Counted from the stretch's first letter, positions 1 to 8,873 are shown. The stretch: DNA of 64,000 bases from Chlorobium ferrooxidans DSM 13031 (GCF_000168715.1 NZ_AASE01000005.1:64969-128968); one strand, 5' to 3'. Notes: generated by a model from the letters alone, not told the origin. Program-made: numbers and translations.

Positions 1-595
1 GGAGCGTGCCGCCTGAAACCTTCACGTCAAGAGAGAAAAATTTCGGGAAGGTATCGGTGGTCATGATTGCCTCCGCAGCCGCAATGCCGGAATTTCGATC
101 GAGTTTTGAGGATAGATCGGAAATGCCGCAAAGAACCCTCTCCATCGGAAGGAGCTGGCCGATAACCCCTGTGGAGGCTACAAGTACCTCTTCAGGCTTG
201 ACGGCAAGTTCAGCCGCAACCGCTCCGGCCATGGCCCGGGCATCCTGCATCCCCTGTTCGCCTGTGGCTGCGTTGGCATTGCCGCTGTTGCAGACAATAG
301 CGCGAATGGATGATGATGCCTGCTTCAGGTGTGTTCTGCAGAGCGTTACCGGTGCAGCGCAGCAGAGATTCGTCGTGAAGACCGCCGCAGCATTTGCGGG
401 TGCATCAGCGGCGAGCAGTATCATGTCGTTGCGGTCGTATTTTATTCCGGCACAAACCGCACCTGAAGAGAAGCCTTCCGGCCAGAATCCGACCCCACCC
501 GCCATCTCTCCCGGCATCGGGGTAACCGATTCCGGCCAGGATGTTGATGCCGAGAGTTTGTGAACTATCTGAAGTGCTTTTTGACGTTTCTGCAC
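1..595 (-). CDS. argJ: Arginine biosynthesis bifunctional protein ArgJ (glutamate N-acetyltransferase), 5' part only
   Basis: The minus strand carries an open frame that runs off the left edge, so only about the first 198 residues are present. The translation contains the ArgJ N-terminal hallmarks EMAGGVGFWPEGFSSGAV, a stretch with AVFTTN, and VCNSGNANAATG followed by ASTGVIGQ. That last segment sits just ahead of where the family's self-cleavage Thr is expected, which should lie near or beyond the window edge. ArgJ transfers the acetyl group from N-acetylornithine to glutamate in the cyclic arginine pathway. The frame has an in-frame stop just upstream and no early ATG, so I chose the GTG at 595-593; an internal ATG is less likely because it would remove conserved sequence. 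It follows argC by only 23 bp, which supports an argCJ operon. The identity is firm; the start is approximate. Confidence 0.88.
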   Translation of the reverse strand, partial: MQKRQKALQIVHKLSASTSWPESVTPMPGEMAGGVGFWPEGFSSGAVCAGIKYDRNDMILLAADAPANAAAVFTTNLCCAAPVTLCRTHLKQASSSIRAIVCNSGNANAATGEQGMQDARAMAGAVAAELAVKPEEVLVASTGVIGQLLPMERVLCGISDLSSKLDRNSGIAAAEAIMTTDTFPKFFSLDVKVSGGTL

Positions 596-618
596 AGCTG
601 TCTGAAAGAGTTAAAGAG

Positions 619-1650
619 TTATAATAAGAGGCCGGTCGTTTCATCAAGACCGAGCATGATATTCATGTTTTGTACAGCCTGCCCGGCGGCGCCTTTCAGG
701 AGATTGTCAATGGCCGTAACTATGACCACGGAACCGGACCGGGTTGCCTGCGCAATATGGATATCGCAATAATTGGTATAAGCGACATGGCGCACCTCCG
801 TCATGCTCTCCCTCACCCGCACAAACGGGGCGTTCCGGTAAAAGCTCTGGTAGATACCGTTCAGTGTTTCAATTTTTTCAGGACGTTCAAGCCGGATATT
901 CAGGATACTGTATATTCCCCTGACCAGAGAGCCGATCATTGGCGTAAAGGTAAAGTCAAAAGAGGGCGTGGTGGCGGAGCTGCCGAGTGCCTGCATGATC
1001 TCCGGGGTGTGCTGATGGACTCCGACCTTGTATGCCCTGACGTTTTCACTCATTTCCGAGTAGGAGAGCTCTGTTTTGCTGCTTCTTCCTGCTCCGGAAA
1101 TGCCGGAAACGGAGGTGCAGTTGACCGCACTGAGCGGTATAGGAGTGCTGCCTCCAAGAAAGAGTGGTGCAAGACCCAGAATGATGCTTGTGGCAAAACA
1201 TCCGGGATTGCTGATCGAGTTCCCCTTCACTATCTGATCTTTGAAGAGTTCAGGCAGACCATAGGTCATGACGGCATCCGGGGATTTTTTCTGCTTGTAA
1301 AACTGTTCATGTTCCAGTGTGTTTTTCAGCCTGAAATCACCGGAGAGGTCAATGACGGTTTTTCCGGCTCTCAGGAGTGCCGGAACGTGGGCAAGCGCTT
1401 CACCGTGGGGAAGTGCAAGAAAGTAGATGTCGCTCTCCATTTGACCGCTGTAGGGCAGGTAGCTTTTGTTGCAGGAGAGTGAAGGGTAGAGGTCGGTAAC
1501 CTGTTTTCCTGCCTGCGAAAAAGCATACAGCTCTTGCAGCTCGACGTTTGGATGATGAAGCAGCAGCCGGGTCAGTTCAGCACCGGAATAGCCGGATGCT
1601 CCGATTACCGACACGGTATGTTTTTTTGCACTATCCGACAACTGTGGCAT
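619..1650 (-). CDS. argC: N-acetyl-gamma-glutamyl-phosphate reductase
   Basis: This 343-residue protein has the ArgC layout. An N-terminal NADP-binding motif GASGYSGAE lies at about residues 17-25. The catalytic cysteine sits in SNPGCFATS (Cys151), and a C-terminal HQHTPEI segment carries the active-site histidine region. The enzyme reduces N-acetylglutamyl phosphate to the semialdehyde in the cytoplasm, the third step of arginine synthesis. The length is normal for the long ArgC type. It is transcribed leftwards directly into argJ with a 23-bp gap, so the two are almost certainly cotranscribed. Its start at 1650 faces a 230-bp AT-rich spacer shared with the divergent gene at 1881. No ArgR-type operator was recognised there. 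Confidence 0.96.
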   Translation of the reverse strand: MPQLSDSAKKHTVSVIGASGYSGAELTRLLLHHPNVELQELYAFSQAGKQVTDLYPSLSCNKSYLPYSGQMESDIYFLALPHGEALAHVPALLRAGKTVIDLSGDFRLKNTLEHEQFYKQKKSPDAVMTYGLPELFKDQIVKGNSISNPGCFATSIILGLAPLFLGGSTPIPLSAVNCTSVSGISGAGRSSKTELSYSEMSENVRAYKVGVHQHTPEIMQALGSSATTPSFDFTFTPMIGSLVRGIYSILNIRLERPEKIETLNGIYQSFYRNAPFVRVRESMTEVRHVAYTNYCDIHIAQATRSGSVVIVTAIDNLLKGAAGQAVQNMNIMLGLDETTGLLL

Positions 1651-1880
1651 TATGTAGGGAGTATTCGGTTAACAGGGGATCAGTGAAAATTACCGGCGAT
1701 GAATAAATATCCATTAATGCGGAAATATTAACCTTTTTTACCCGATTATCAAGCGTGAAAATATTTTTTTCCATGAGTGAAACAGCCGTGCTGAACTTTA
1801 TGTCAACATCTTTATTTTATTTATTTTAAAGGTTATTTTACCCGTTCTGCTCTCATCCGGACATCCGAAAATGAATAGCA
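1651..1880. other. AT-rich divergent intergenic spacer
   Basis: This spacer lies between argC (leftward) and the lipoprotein gene (rightward). It is clearly richer in A and T than the flanking genes, with several runs of T and A around 1730-1830, and presumably holds both promoters. I could not assign a -35/-10 pair or an operator with confidence. Confidence 0.5.
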
Positions 1881-2780
1881 ATGAATAAAAAACGAGTCAC
1901 AAAAGCATATAAACAGCTTCTCCCGCCACTTTCGCTGCTCTTAGTACTGCTCATGCTGGGCGGCTGCCGGGAGCGGTCTGCTGCTGAAACCGCCCGGAGT
2001 GGCGTATTGATTGTCTCCGTTGACCGCCAGCTTCAGGGTGTTGCCGATATTCAGGGAGAGGTGTTCAGCCGGCACTATCCGGACTCCCGGATCACCATTG
2101 TTCCGGCCGCTTCCGGAAAGACCCTGATGTCTCTCCTTGATCATAAAGCCGGGGCAGCCCTGATCAGTGGTGAGCTTCAGCCGCAAGAGGATTCGCTTGT
2201 CGCATCACTCAACCGTCCGCTGCGGCGTGAACCTGTCGGGCGGGACGCACTCGTCTGCATCGTCAACAGCAATAATCGGGTTGCCACTCTTTCGCTGAAG
2301 GAGCTGTCGGTTATGTTTTCACGGAAGGGGAGTGAAACAACCCCGCTTATCAGGGCGGATGATTATCGTCTTGAGACTCTCTTAGCCGGGAAAATCGGGA
2401 AAAAGAGAGAGGATCTCCGTGCCTGGGCATGCAGAAGTGACGGTGAACTGATCAGGAGGGTTGGTGCCGACAGGAGTGCCGTTGGTGTGCTGTTTCGGTC
2501 AGCACTCAATGCCGGGACGATTTCCGATGCGGAGCGTAACCTTGTCAGGGTGGTTCCTCTTGTTTCTGAACGTGCAGGCGGAAAAGCATTCCTTCCAACC
2601 CGTCAAAATATCTTCGACGGCAGCTACCCTCTTGTTACGACTGTTTACTATGTATATTATCCCGGTAACGTACTTGCAACGGGGTTCGGCTCCTGGCTCT
2701 CCAGCAGTGGCCAGACCGTATTTGAACGGAGCGCTCTTGTTCCCTTCAAGCTGCTTGAGAGGACTATTATTCTTAAATAA
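1881..2780 (+). CDS. PstS-like periplasmic substrate-binding lipoprotein
   Basis: This protein has 299 residues. A charged N-terminus and hydrophobic stretch (about residues 13-28) end in the lipobox LMLGGC, so it is a predicted lipoprotein with Cys29 as the lipidated residue. The remainder resembles a PBP-like domain of the phosphate-binding (PstS) superfamily. Supporting segments are ITIVPAASGKTLMSLL, a region like the 'valid component' stretch near VGRDALVCIVNSNN, and the closing YPLVTTVYYVYY, which matches the family's 'YP(L/I)...Y.Y' ending. No pst transport genes follow, so it may be a stand-alone binding or sensing protein rather than part of an importer. It lies 150 bp upstream of a membrane GGDEF protein. 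The ligand cannot be read from the sequence, and no strong Shine-Dalgarno is visible. Confidence 0.75.
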   Translation: MNKKRVTKAYKQLLPPLSLLLVLLMLGGCRERSAAETARSGVLIVSVDRQLQGVADIQGEVFSRHYPDSRITIVPAASGKTLMSLLDHKAGAALISGELQPQEDSLVASLNRPLRREPVGRDALVCIVNSNNRVATLSLKELSVMFSRKGSETTPLIRADDYRLETLLAGKIGKKREDLRAWACRSDGELIRRVGADRSAVGVLFRSALNAGTISDAERNLVRVVPLVSERAGGKAFLPTRQNIFDGSYPLVTTVYYVYYPGNVLATGFGSWLSSSGQTVFERSALVPFKLLERTIILK

Positions 2781-2896
2781 CGGTATGGGCATCTCTATTA
2801 CTTTATTCCGCGATTCAATTGCTTCTTTGGGCGGTGCTCGAAATCCTCAAGTACTCCGTGTACATTCCGGTTTCAGCGCTCCTTCCGCCTCGCACA

Positions 2897-2914
2897 CAAA
2901 CCGCTCACGACAAG
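2897..2914. repeat. Short intergenic repeat, copy 1
   Basis: The 18-mer CAAACCGCTCACGACAAG occurs here and again exactly at 5516-5533. Both copies lie just upstream of a gene start. This looks like part of a small dispersed intergenic element. Confidence 0.6.
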
Positions 2915-2930
2915 TTATAGAGGTGCCCGT

Positions 2931-4223
2931 ATGACGGAAGTATCTGCAGTCAAAAAATTTGCCACCCTGAAGGCTATTGTTGTTACCGGAATCATCAGTA
3001 TCCTGCTTGTTCTTGCCGGAACCGTAGGATTGCTTGTCATGCAGAGTAATCTGCATGAGAATGTTGAAAAAAAACAGGCTTGTTATCTTGATCTCATCGC
3101 GTTCAGGGGCAAACTCATTGAATTTGAGTTCAACCGTCACCACCCTGGAGCCAATTTATCCAATATCGAAGAGCTTCCCGGAAAGCCGGAAGAGCCGGCA
3201 GGAGTGCTGCTTTTCATGTACGACAAGCTTGCTGTTGAGATGAAGGACGCCGGATTGAACTCGCTTCCCGTACTTCACGCGGCCCGACAGAACAGCCCCG
3301 CACTGCTTGCCCTCGAAAATCTTGAACTCTTTCGCTTTGAGCTTGACAACACCATTCAGAAAGTCGATCTGGAGACAAGGGGTGCAGCCGACAAACTTGT
3401 TGACATCAATCACTTCTTTCTTTTTTTTATTCTTGCCATCCTGCTCACGCTCAGTATCACGGCCGGCTGGCTGCTGCATAACAACTATCGTCAGACCCTC
3501 ATTCCTCTTGCTCAACTGGCCTCACAACTGAAGCTGATCAATCGTAATATTCCGGAAAGTATACACGATACAGCCGAAGAGATGAAAAAGGAGCTTACGG
3601 AAACCGAACCATCAAGTGATATCACCCAGATTACCGAGTCGATCATGAGCTTTTGCGGTGACATCGAGGCAAAAAACAAAAAGCTTGATGAACTGCATAT
3701 CCGTGATGAAAAAACAAATCTCTACAACTACCGTCATTTCAAGGACCGTCTTATTACGGAGGTTGAGCGGGCAAAAAGCCTTGAGAGCAAGGTATCGCTT
3801 GCCATGATAGATATTGATCATTTCAAGCGATACAATGATGCTCACGGTCATATTGCCGGTGATCATGTGCTGGAAATTCTTGCAGAACTCATCAGCAGTC
3901 AATGCCGGGCCACCGATGTACCCTCACGCTTCGGAGGAGAGGAGTTTGCCGTGCTCTTTCCCAAAACAGATTCCGATACCGCACGCGAGATTGCCGAACG
4001 TCTTAGAAAACTTATCAGTATCGAACCATTTCCCCATGAACAGCATCAGCCGGAAGGGCAGCTTACGGTCAGTATAGGAATTGCAACATTTCCTGGGGAC
4101 GCGGCTGACTGGTATACCCTTATCAACAATGCCGACCGGGCACTCTATAAGGCAAAATCTTGCGGAAGAAATAATGTAGTTACCTTTGCCTCCATGAATG
4201 CCGACTCAACCACAGAGGGATGA
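2931..4223 (+). CDS. Membrane-anchored GGDEF diguanylate cyclase
   Basis: This protein has 430 residues. It has an N-terminal membrane segment at about residues 14-38, a periplasmic sensor stretch of roughly 110 residues, and a second membrane segment around 162-184 (FFLFFILAILLTLSITAGW). A short linker then leads to a C-terminal GGDEF domain. The active-site motif is RFGGEEF (GGEEF at about 335-339). An intact inhibitory I-site RATD (about 326-329) sits exactly five residues upstream, so product inhibition by c-di-GMP is expected. DKALYKAK-like helix sequence (ADRALYKAK) closes the domain. It should make c-di-GMP from GTP in response to a periplasmic signal. A good AGAGG at 2919-2923 supports the ATG start. 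Its stop overlaps the start of the next gene by 4 bp, so it is translationally coupled to a Lol permease, an unusual partner. Confidence 0.92.
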   Translation: MTEVSAVKKFATLKAIVVTGIISILLVLAGTVGLLVMQSNLHENVEKKQACYLDLIAFRGKLIEFEFNRHHPGANLSNIEELPGKPEEPAGVLLFMYDKLAVEMKDAGLNSLPVLHAARQNSPALLALENLELFRFELDNTIQKVDLETRGAADKLVDINHFFLFFILAILLTLSITAGWLLHNNYRQTLIPLAQLASQLKLINRNIPESIHDTAEEMKKELTETEPSSDITQITESIMSFCGDIEAKNKKLDELHIRDEKTNLYNYRHFKDRLITEVERAKSLESKVSLAMIDIDHFKRYNDAHGHIAGDHVLEILAELISSQCRATDVPSRFGGEEFAVLFPKTDSDTAREIAERLRKLISIEPFPHEQHQPEGQLTVSIGIATFPGDAADWYTLINNADRALYKAKSCGRNNVVTFASMNADSTTEG

Positions 4224-5491
4224 AGCCGCAGCTCTATATTGCAAGAAGGTTTGCCTTCAAACAGCGTTCAGCTTCCAGACCGACCTTTATCATCATGGTC
4301 GCGGTGATCGGTATTGCGGTTGGAACGGCCGCCCTGATTCTTACCCTCTCCATTGTCAAGGGCTTTGCCGGCAGCGTTGAGCAGAAACTGATCAGTTTTA
4401 GCGCCCATTTGCAGATCCGATATCCTGATGATCGTCTTTTTCAGGAGCGGCGCCAGGATCTTCTGCGTATCACCCAACACCCCGATGTGACATCTGCCGC
4501 ACCCTTTCTTGAAAAAAGTTTTGTACTCAGGAGCCGGAGAGGCAGCACCGGCGATACCTACGGAAGCAAGCCGGTCGTTGTAAAGGGTGTCACTCCTGAG
4601 CAGCGAACGATCTTTCTGACCCGGTTTCTCAAGGAGGGAAGCCCTGCTATGACGGCTGAAAGTGAGGCAATAGAGCTCTATGCAGGTGAGCCGCTGGCAG
4701 AACATCTTGGTCTCACTGTCGGACAAAAAGTTATGCTTGTCGGACTTGGCCGTGACTCGACAGGGGCCAGACTCATTACGGGCAACAAAAGCGTTGTTGA
4801 CCTCCTCTCATCACTTGATCTGGAAATTGGCGTTATACGGGGTATTTACGATACGGGCCTCCAGGAGGGTTTTGATGATTTTGTGGTCATTACCGATCTG
4901 AAGCAGATGCAGGCGCGCTTCAATCCGTTGATGATCAGCGGTTATGATGCCAATGTGGAGCATTTCAACAAACTTCCCGATACGGTTAAGGAGATAGTTG
5001 CCACGCTCGGACTCCCGTTTTACGGCTATACGGTTTTTCAGCGATATTCAAATCTTTTTGAATGGCTGAAGCTCCAGAAAAACATCATGCCGATGCTGAT
5101 TGTCACCATCACCATCGTGGCGGTTTTCAACATCATCTCCACCCTGCTTGTTCTGATTATTGAAAAAACAAGGGAGATCGGGATGCTCAGTGCTCTTGGC
5201 CTCGAACCGGCCAAAATCAGCCGTCTCTTTATGTCACAGGCATTTCTCATTGCGCTCTCCGGGATTGCGGCAGGCAATATCCTTGCGCTCTCCCTTTCGC
5301 TTTTCGAGCTCCGCTTTCATCTCATCACCCTTCCGGAGAAAAGCTATTTTATCAAGTATGTTCCTCTCCTGATTGATCCTTTTGATTATGCGGCGGTCTC
5401 TATTGCGGTCATGATACTGACGCTTCTCTTTGCCTTTATTCCTGCCCGGATTGCGGCGTCACTGAAACCGGGTACAGCTCTGAGCACCTGA
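4220..5491 (+). CDS. LolC/LolE-family lipoprotein-releasing permease, copy 1
   Basis: This 423-residue protein has the MacB/FtsX/LolCE plan. There is one membrane helix near the N-terminus (about residues 24-48, with GIAVGTAALILTLSIVKGF), then a large periplasmic domain to about residue 285. Three more helices follow, beginning with LIVTITIVAVFNIISTLLVLI. The conserved 'TREIGMLSALGLEPAKISRLFM' stretch (written here in part) is the coupling region that contacts the LolD ATPase. The family extracts lipoproteins from the inner membrane for delivery to the carrier. The start overlaps the GGDEF gene by 4 bp. A second paralogue follows 81 bp downstream, giving the heteromeric LolC/LolE pair, but no LolD ATPase gene is present here. 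I cannot say which copy is LolC and which LolE. Confidence 0.88.
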   Translation: MKPQLYIARRFAFKQRSASRPTFIIMVAVIGIAVGTAALILTLSIVKGFAGSVEQKLISFSAHLQIRYPDDRLFQERRQDLLRITQHPDVTSAAPFLEKSFVLRSRRGSTGDTYGSKPVVVKGVTPEQRTIFLTRFLKEGSPAMTAESEAIELYAGEPLAEHLGLTVGQKVMLVGLGRDSTGARLITGNKSVVDLLSSLDLEIGVIRGIYDTGLQEGFDDFVVITDLKQMQARFNPLMISGYDANVEHFNKLPDTVKEIVATLGLPFYGYTVFQRYSNLFEWLKLQKNIMPMLIVTITIVAVFNIISTLLVLIIEKTREIGMLSALGLEPAKISRLFMSQAFLIALSGIAAGNILALSLSLFELRFHLITLPEKSYFIKYVPLLIDPFDYAAVSIAVMILTLLFAFIPARIAASLKPGTALST

Positions 5492-5515
5492 TGGGATACT
5501 GTGTTGCCTTGCTCT

Positions 5516-5533
5516 CAAACCGCTCACGACAAG
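5516..5533. repeat. Short intergenic repeat, copy 2
   Basis: This is an exact second copy of the 18-mer CAAACCGCTCACGACAAG found at 2897-2914, located between the two Lol permease genes. The copies diverge on both sides. Confidence 0.6.
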
Positions 5534-5572
5534 CAACAGGAAACCATAAATTTTATTGATATTGATGCTTGT

Positions 5573-6823
5573 ATGAAAACTGGATTATGGATAGCGCGCC
5601 GCTTCAGCTTTGCCCGCAAACGGTTCAGAATTATCAATGTCATTTCGGCAATCAGCCTTGCCGGTATTGTCATCGGCGTCAGCACCCTGCTTGTGGTCAT
5701 GAGTGTTCTGAACGGATTTCAAAAACTTGCGCGTGATCTCTTTATTACCATCGACAGTCCGGCTCAGCTTGTTCCACTCAAGGGACGATCTTTTGCTGTT
5801 TCTGACTCACTGCTCAACTCCATAAGGGCTGTTGAGGGTGTCGGTTCTGCTGAACGGTTTGCAGAAGGAGAGGCAATTATGGCTACCCGTGATAAAAGTG
5901 AACTGGTGATCATCAAGGGTCTCAGCGATAAAGCACATCGCCGTCTTGTCAGTCAGACCCATGCAGCCAACCCGTTCTTTTCCGGTGAGACGATTGCGGT
6001 TGGTGAGCTTCTGGCCTACCGTACCGATCTCTATGCATTCAGTCAGGTGAAGATTTTCAGCCCCGAGTTGATCTCTTTCGGACTTGAATCACTTTCGCAG
6101 CCCTACATGATGCCGGTACTCACTATTCCGGAAGCCACCGTATCGTCACTTTTTTCCCTGCAGAAAATATTTGACGACCGCTATGTGCTCACCTCTGAGC
6201 GGTTCGCACAGAGAGTTCTGCTGCTTGGCAACGGACTCTGTTCAGGAGTTGATATCAGGGCAGGGGAGGGGGTTTCAAACGAAACGTTTATCAGAAGCCT
6301 GAGATCGTGGCTGGCTCGCAGCCCTGTTAAAACGAATTGCAGAATCAGGAGCCTTGATGAGAAATACAGCTCTGTTTTTGCGGTCATGAAGCTTGAAAAG
6401 TGGGTGAGTTTCGGAGTGCTGATGCTCATCATCCTTGTGGCCTCACTCAGTCTGACCGGAGCGCTTGCCATGACCGCCATTGACAAACAGCGGGAGCTCT
6501 TCTACCTGCGATGTCTGGGGCTCGAAAAACCGCAGTTCATGGCAATATTTATTATTCAGGGTGCCATGACCGGCGTGATCGGAACTGCTGCCGGGGCATG
6601 CATTGCCTGGAGCATCTGCACCCTTCAGGAGCTTTTCGGTATTGTAAAACTCCCCTCAAGAAGTGCCTTTATCATTGATGCCTACCCGGTCAGTATGCAG
6701 CTCAATGATTTTATTGCGGTTGCCATCCTGGCGATTCTGCTCTGTATTGCCGTAAGCCTTTATCCTGCACGCAAGGCTGCGATGATTGCGACGAGTCATT
6801 CGCTTGATTTGAAGACCAACTGA
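5573..6823 (+). CDS. LolC/LolE-family lipoprotein-releasing permease, copy 2
   Basis: This 416-residue protein starts at the ATG in MKTGLWIARRF. An upstream in-frame GTG at 5501 would add 24 residues encoded by the repeat element and is unlikely, because family members begin with a basic 'ARRF' stretch close to the start. It has a first helix with SLAGIVIGVSTLLVVMSVLNGFQ, a periplasmic domain, and three C-terminal helices, with the coupling stretch DKQRELFYLRCLGLEKPQF. It is a paralogue of the preceding gene, and the two probably form the LolC/LolE heterodimer with a LolD encoded elsewhere. It ends 123 bp before the convergent GTPase gene. Its spacing from the first permease and the shared direction suggest one transcript from the GGDEF gene onwards. 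Confidence 0.88.
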   Translation: MKTGLWIARRFSFARKRFRIINVISAISLAGIVIGVSTLLVVMSVLNGFQKLARDLFITIDSPAQLVPLKGRSFAVSDSLLNSIRAVEGVGSAERFAEGEAIMATRDKSELVIIKGLSDKAHRRLVSQTHAANPFFSGETIAVGELLAYRTDLYAFSQVKIFSPELISFGLESLSQPYMMPVLTIPEATVSSLFSLQKIFDDRYVLTSERFAQRVLLLGNGLCSGVDIRAGEGVSNETFIRSLRSWLARSPVKTNCRIRSLDEKYSSVFAVMKLEKWVSFGVLMLIILVASLSLTGALAMTAIDKQRELFYLRCLGLEKPQFMAIFIIQGAMTGVIGTAAGACIAWSICTLQELFGIVKLPSRSAFIIDAYPVSMQLNDFIAVAILAILLCIAVSLYPARKAAMIATSHSLDLKTN

Positions 6824-6824
6824 T

Positions 6825-6841
6825 GGGCGCCAAGGGCGCCC
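6825..6841. terminator. GC-rich hairpin between convergent genes
   Basis: A perfect 7-bp stem GGGCGCC/GGCGCCC with a 3-nt loop starts immediately after the stop codon of the second Lol permease. No T-run follows, so termination is only a guess. It may instead be part of a small palindromic intergenic repeat. Confidence 0.4.
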
Positions 6842-6946
6842 TGAAAGGACTTCAGGGACAGCAAGGACAACAGCGACTAAGAGAAAACCGGCACCCGCTG
6901 TTCAGCAGGGCAGACACGCAGGTTTGCCCCTGCATCAATCCAAAAT

Positions 6947-8014
6947 TCAGCATTCAAAATCTCCTCTTTCATCTCCACTCAGGCAGAGTGTATCGCGAAG
7001 CTGGCGGTCAATTTCGTCGGTGTGGAGCGGTGCCGGGTCCATGATTTCAAGGCGGGAGCTGTTGAGGGGAGCGCCGGATGACAGGGTGAACTGACCTTCA
7101 CCGCCATTGATGCTCATCCATCCGTCCCGGCACTGCATGACCCCTTTAACGCGTTCAAAAGGAAGCGTGTTGAGGAGGGCGGCAAGGGCGGTTTGGCGGA
7201 AACGGTAACCGCTACCGATCAGCCAGCTCCCTGTCGAATAGCCCGATCCCGAACCTTCATGAAGAGTCCATGAGTCAGGGCGAACCGGCTCCGCTGTTTC
7301 CGGTTCTTTGTTTTGGCTGACGGCTGAAGCTGACGGTTCGTTTTTTCTGGTATGGGCATCGGGGAACCCGGCTGAACGGGACCTATTTCGCGGGTAATCG
7401 AGCAGCAGGGGATCGAGCTGGCCGAACGAAATTTCAGCGACCATTGCTTTGGGCGGTTCAGCGGATGCGGCGAGATTCAGGAATGCCGTCCTGTCACGTG
7501 CGGTGTAACAGTCAGCCTTGCTTGCAATCAGCAGATCGGCAAGGTTGAGCTGATCCTGGAACGAGGGGTGTTCTCGGTAGCGTACATCACCAAGTTTTCG
7601 GGCATCAACAAGACAGATGGTTGCTTTCAGGTCAAGCACCTCCTGGAAGTAGCCGGAGCAAAGGGTGCGGATGATTTTCAGCGGGTGACCTATCCCTGTT
7701 GGTTCAATAAGTATTCTTTGGGGGCTGGTGTCACGGATAAGGCGATTCAGTGCAGCTTCAAAAGAGGCCCCTGCCGTACAGCAGAGACACCCGCCGGAAA
7801 TTTCCCGGATGGAGACCTCTCTCCGGGGGGAGAGAAGGGAGGCATCAACACCGACCTGGCCGAACTCGTTGACAAGCACCGCCCAGCGCTCTTTAGATGG
7901 CTTATGATTGAGCAGATGGTTGATTGCGGTTGTTTTTCCTGCACCAAGGAATCCGGTAATTATTGTGGTCGGGATGTGATGGAATTTTCCGTACGACCGG
8001 GCAGGGGCGTTCAT
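6947..8014 (-). CDS. CobW/COG0523-family G3E GTPase (putative metallochaperone)
   Basis: This 355-residue protein has a Walker A motif GFLGAGKTT (residues 21-29), a switch region with NEFGQVGVD, and the family's metal-binding CxCC motif as GGCLCC (Cys76, 78, 79). A nucleotide-specificity motif appears as SKAD, replacing NKxD. A low-complexity linker of about 60 residues, rich in S, E and P, separates the GTPase domain from a C-terminal CobW_C-type domain (with LPFERVKGVMQC and GWMSINGG). Family members deliver metals such as Zn to target proteins. Here the metal and client are unknown, and no zinc-responsive site was identified. Its start overlaps the stop of the upstream GNAT-rubredoxin gene by 4 bp, so the two are translationally coupled and may work on the same metal-related process. 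Confidence 0.9.
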   Translation of the reverse strand: MNAPARSYGKFHHIPTTIITGFLGAGKTTAINHLLNHKPSKERWAVLVNEFGQVGVDASLLSPRREVSIREISGGCLCCTAGASFEAALNRLIRDTSPQRILIEPTGIGHPLKIIRTLCSGYFQEVLDLKATICLVDARKLGDVRYREHPSFQDQLNLADLLIASKADCYTARDRTAFLNLAASAEPPKAMVAEISFGQLDPLLLDYPRNRSRSAGFPDAHTRKNEPSASAVSQNKEPETAEPVRPDSWTLHEGSGSGYSTGSWLIGSGYRFRQTALAALLNTLPFERVKGVMQCRDGWMSINGGEGQFTLSSGAPLNSSRLEIMDPAPLHTDEIDRQLRDTLCLSGDERGDFEC

Positions 8015-8646
8015 GAAAACAGATCAAAATCCGATTTGGAGGCAAAACAGACAGGGCAGCACCAATCGGAAAAGAGCCGTTCAAACGAGGTTCCTTTTTT
8101 GATGTTGTTTTCACTGTCGCCCTCTTTCGGATCATAGAGCCAGCCGCACTCCCGGCACATCCAGGTATCAGTTTCACCTGACTTTATGGATGTTTCACCC
8201 GCAAGCACTTTTCTGAATACGACCATTTCTGACCGGGAAAACCCTTTTGATCGGTAGAATTGTTGCGCATGTTCGTTATCGCTGTCGGTCAGTAGCGTAA
8301 TGCGCCCGAATCCCTCCTTTCGGGCAAACCCGATGGCATGTTCGACGAGGAGGGATCCGATGCCCCTTGTGCGCCATGCCGGGGCAACAATCATATCCTC
8401 AAGGAGTGCGACTTTTTTGCCGAGAAAGGTGCTGACGGTAAAGAGCAGCAGTACCATAGCCTGAATCTCTCCATCAATTTCACAGACAAATATCCGGCCC
8501 ATGCCGGGATTTTCTATGATCATGGCGAGCCCTCTCGACTGCGCTTCGCTGTCGGGCGCAAACTCTTTCTCCTGGCTGAAGAGGAGCCCAAGCAGTGTTG
8601 TGCATGCCGCAATATCGCTCGCCGAAGCTGTCCTTATTTCTGGCAT
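8011..8646 (-). CDS. GNAT acetyltransferase fused to a C-terminal rubredoxin domain
   Basis: This protein has 211 residues. Residues 1 to about 150 form a GNAT N-acetyltransferase fold, with the acetyl-CoA-binding stretch around VAPAWRTRGIGSLLVEHAI (the R/Q-x-x-G-x-G/A motif as RTRGIG) and the closing NEHAQQFYRSKGF. Residues of about 160-211 form a rubredoxin-like iron-binding domain: MCRECGWLYDPKEGD, then NNIKKGTSFERL, then DWCCPVC. The two CxxC pairs expected to ligate one iron are intact. The C-terminal pair is preceded by an extra cysteine. Fusion of an acetyltransferase to a redox-metal domain could couple acetylation to redox or iron state, but the substrate is unknown. It is coupled to the CobW-like GTPase by a 4-bp overlap. 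A frame change is excluded because both domains are read continuously in one frame. Confidence 0.9.
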   Translation of the reverse strand: MPEIRTASASDIAACTTLLGLLFSQEKEFAPDSEAQSRGLAMIIENPGMGRIFVCEIDGEIQAMVLLLFTVSTFLGKKVALLEDMIVAPAWRTRGIGSLLVEHAIGFARKEGFGRITLLTDSDNEHAQQFYRSKGFSRSEMVVFRKVLAGETSIKSGETDTWMCRECGWLYDPKEGDSENNIKKGTSFERLFSDWCCPVCFASKSDFDLFS

Positions 8647-8838
8647 ATTGTTGACTGATAGGGGTTGATGACTATGCGGTTTCGCAGATTGTTAACGGAT
8701 AATTTCAGGATAATTCATCGCGCAGAGAAAATAGTAAGCTGAATTTATCCGTTTGTCCACTATCAGGCAAGTGGAGGATCAGGAAATAATGGTATGAAAA
8801 TTCGGAGCGCGCGCTTAAAACTTGTAGTTCCTCACAGA

Positions 8839-8868
8839 TTGCCCTATACTTGTTTTTTCTTTTATACA
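8839..8868 (+). promoter_or_regulatory. Candidate sigma-70 promoter for the GDT1-type gene
   Basis: TTGCCC (8839-8844) and TATACA (8863-8868) are separated by 18 bp, and each matches the consensus at 4 of 6 positions. The position, about 70 bp before the start codon, is plausible. This is a weak call. Confidence 0.3.
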
Positions 8869-8873
8869 GAGAG

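Noticed and set aside
6..563. Plus-strand ORF of 185 aa at the left edge
   Set aside because: It is antisense to argJ, whose conserved motifs are read on the minus strand.
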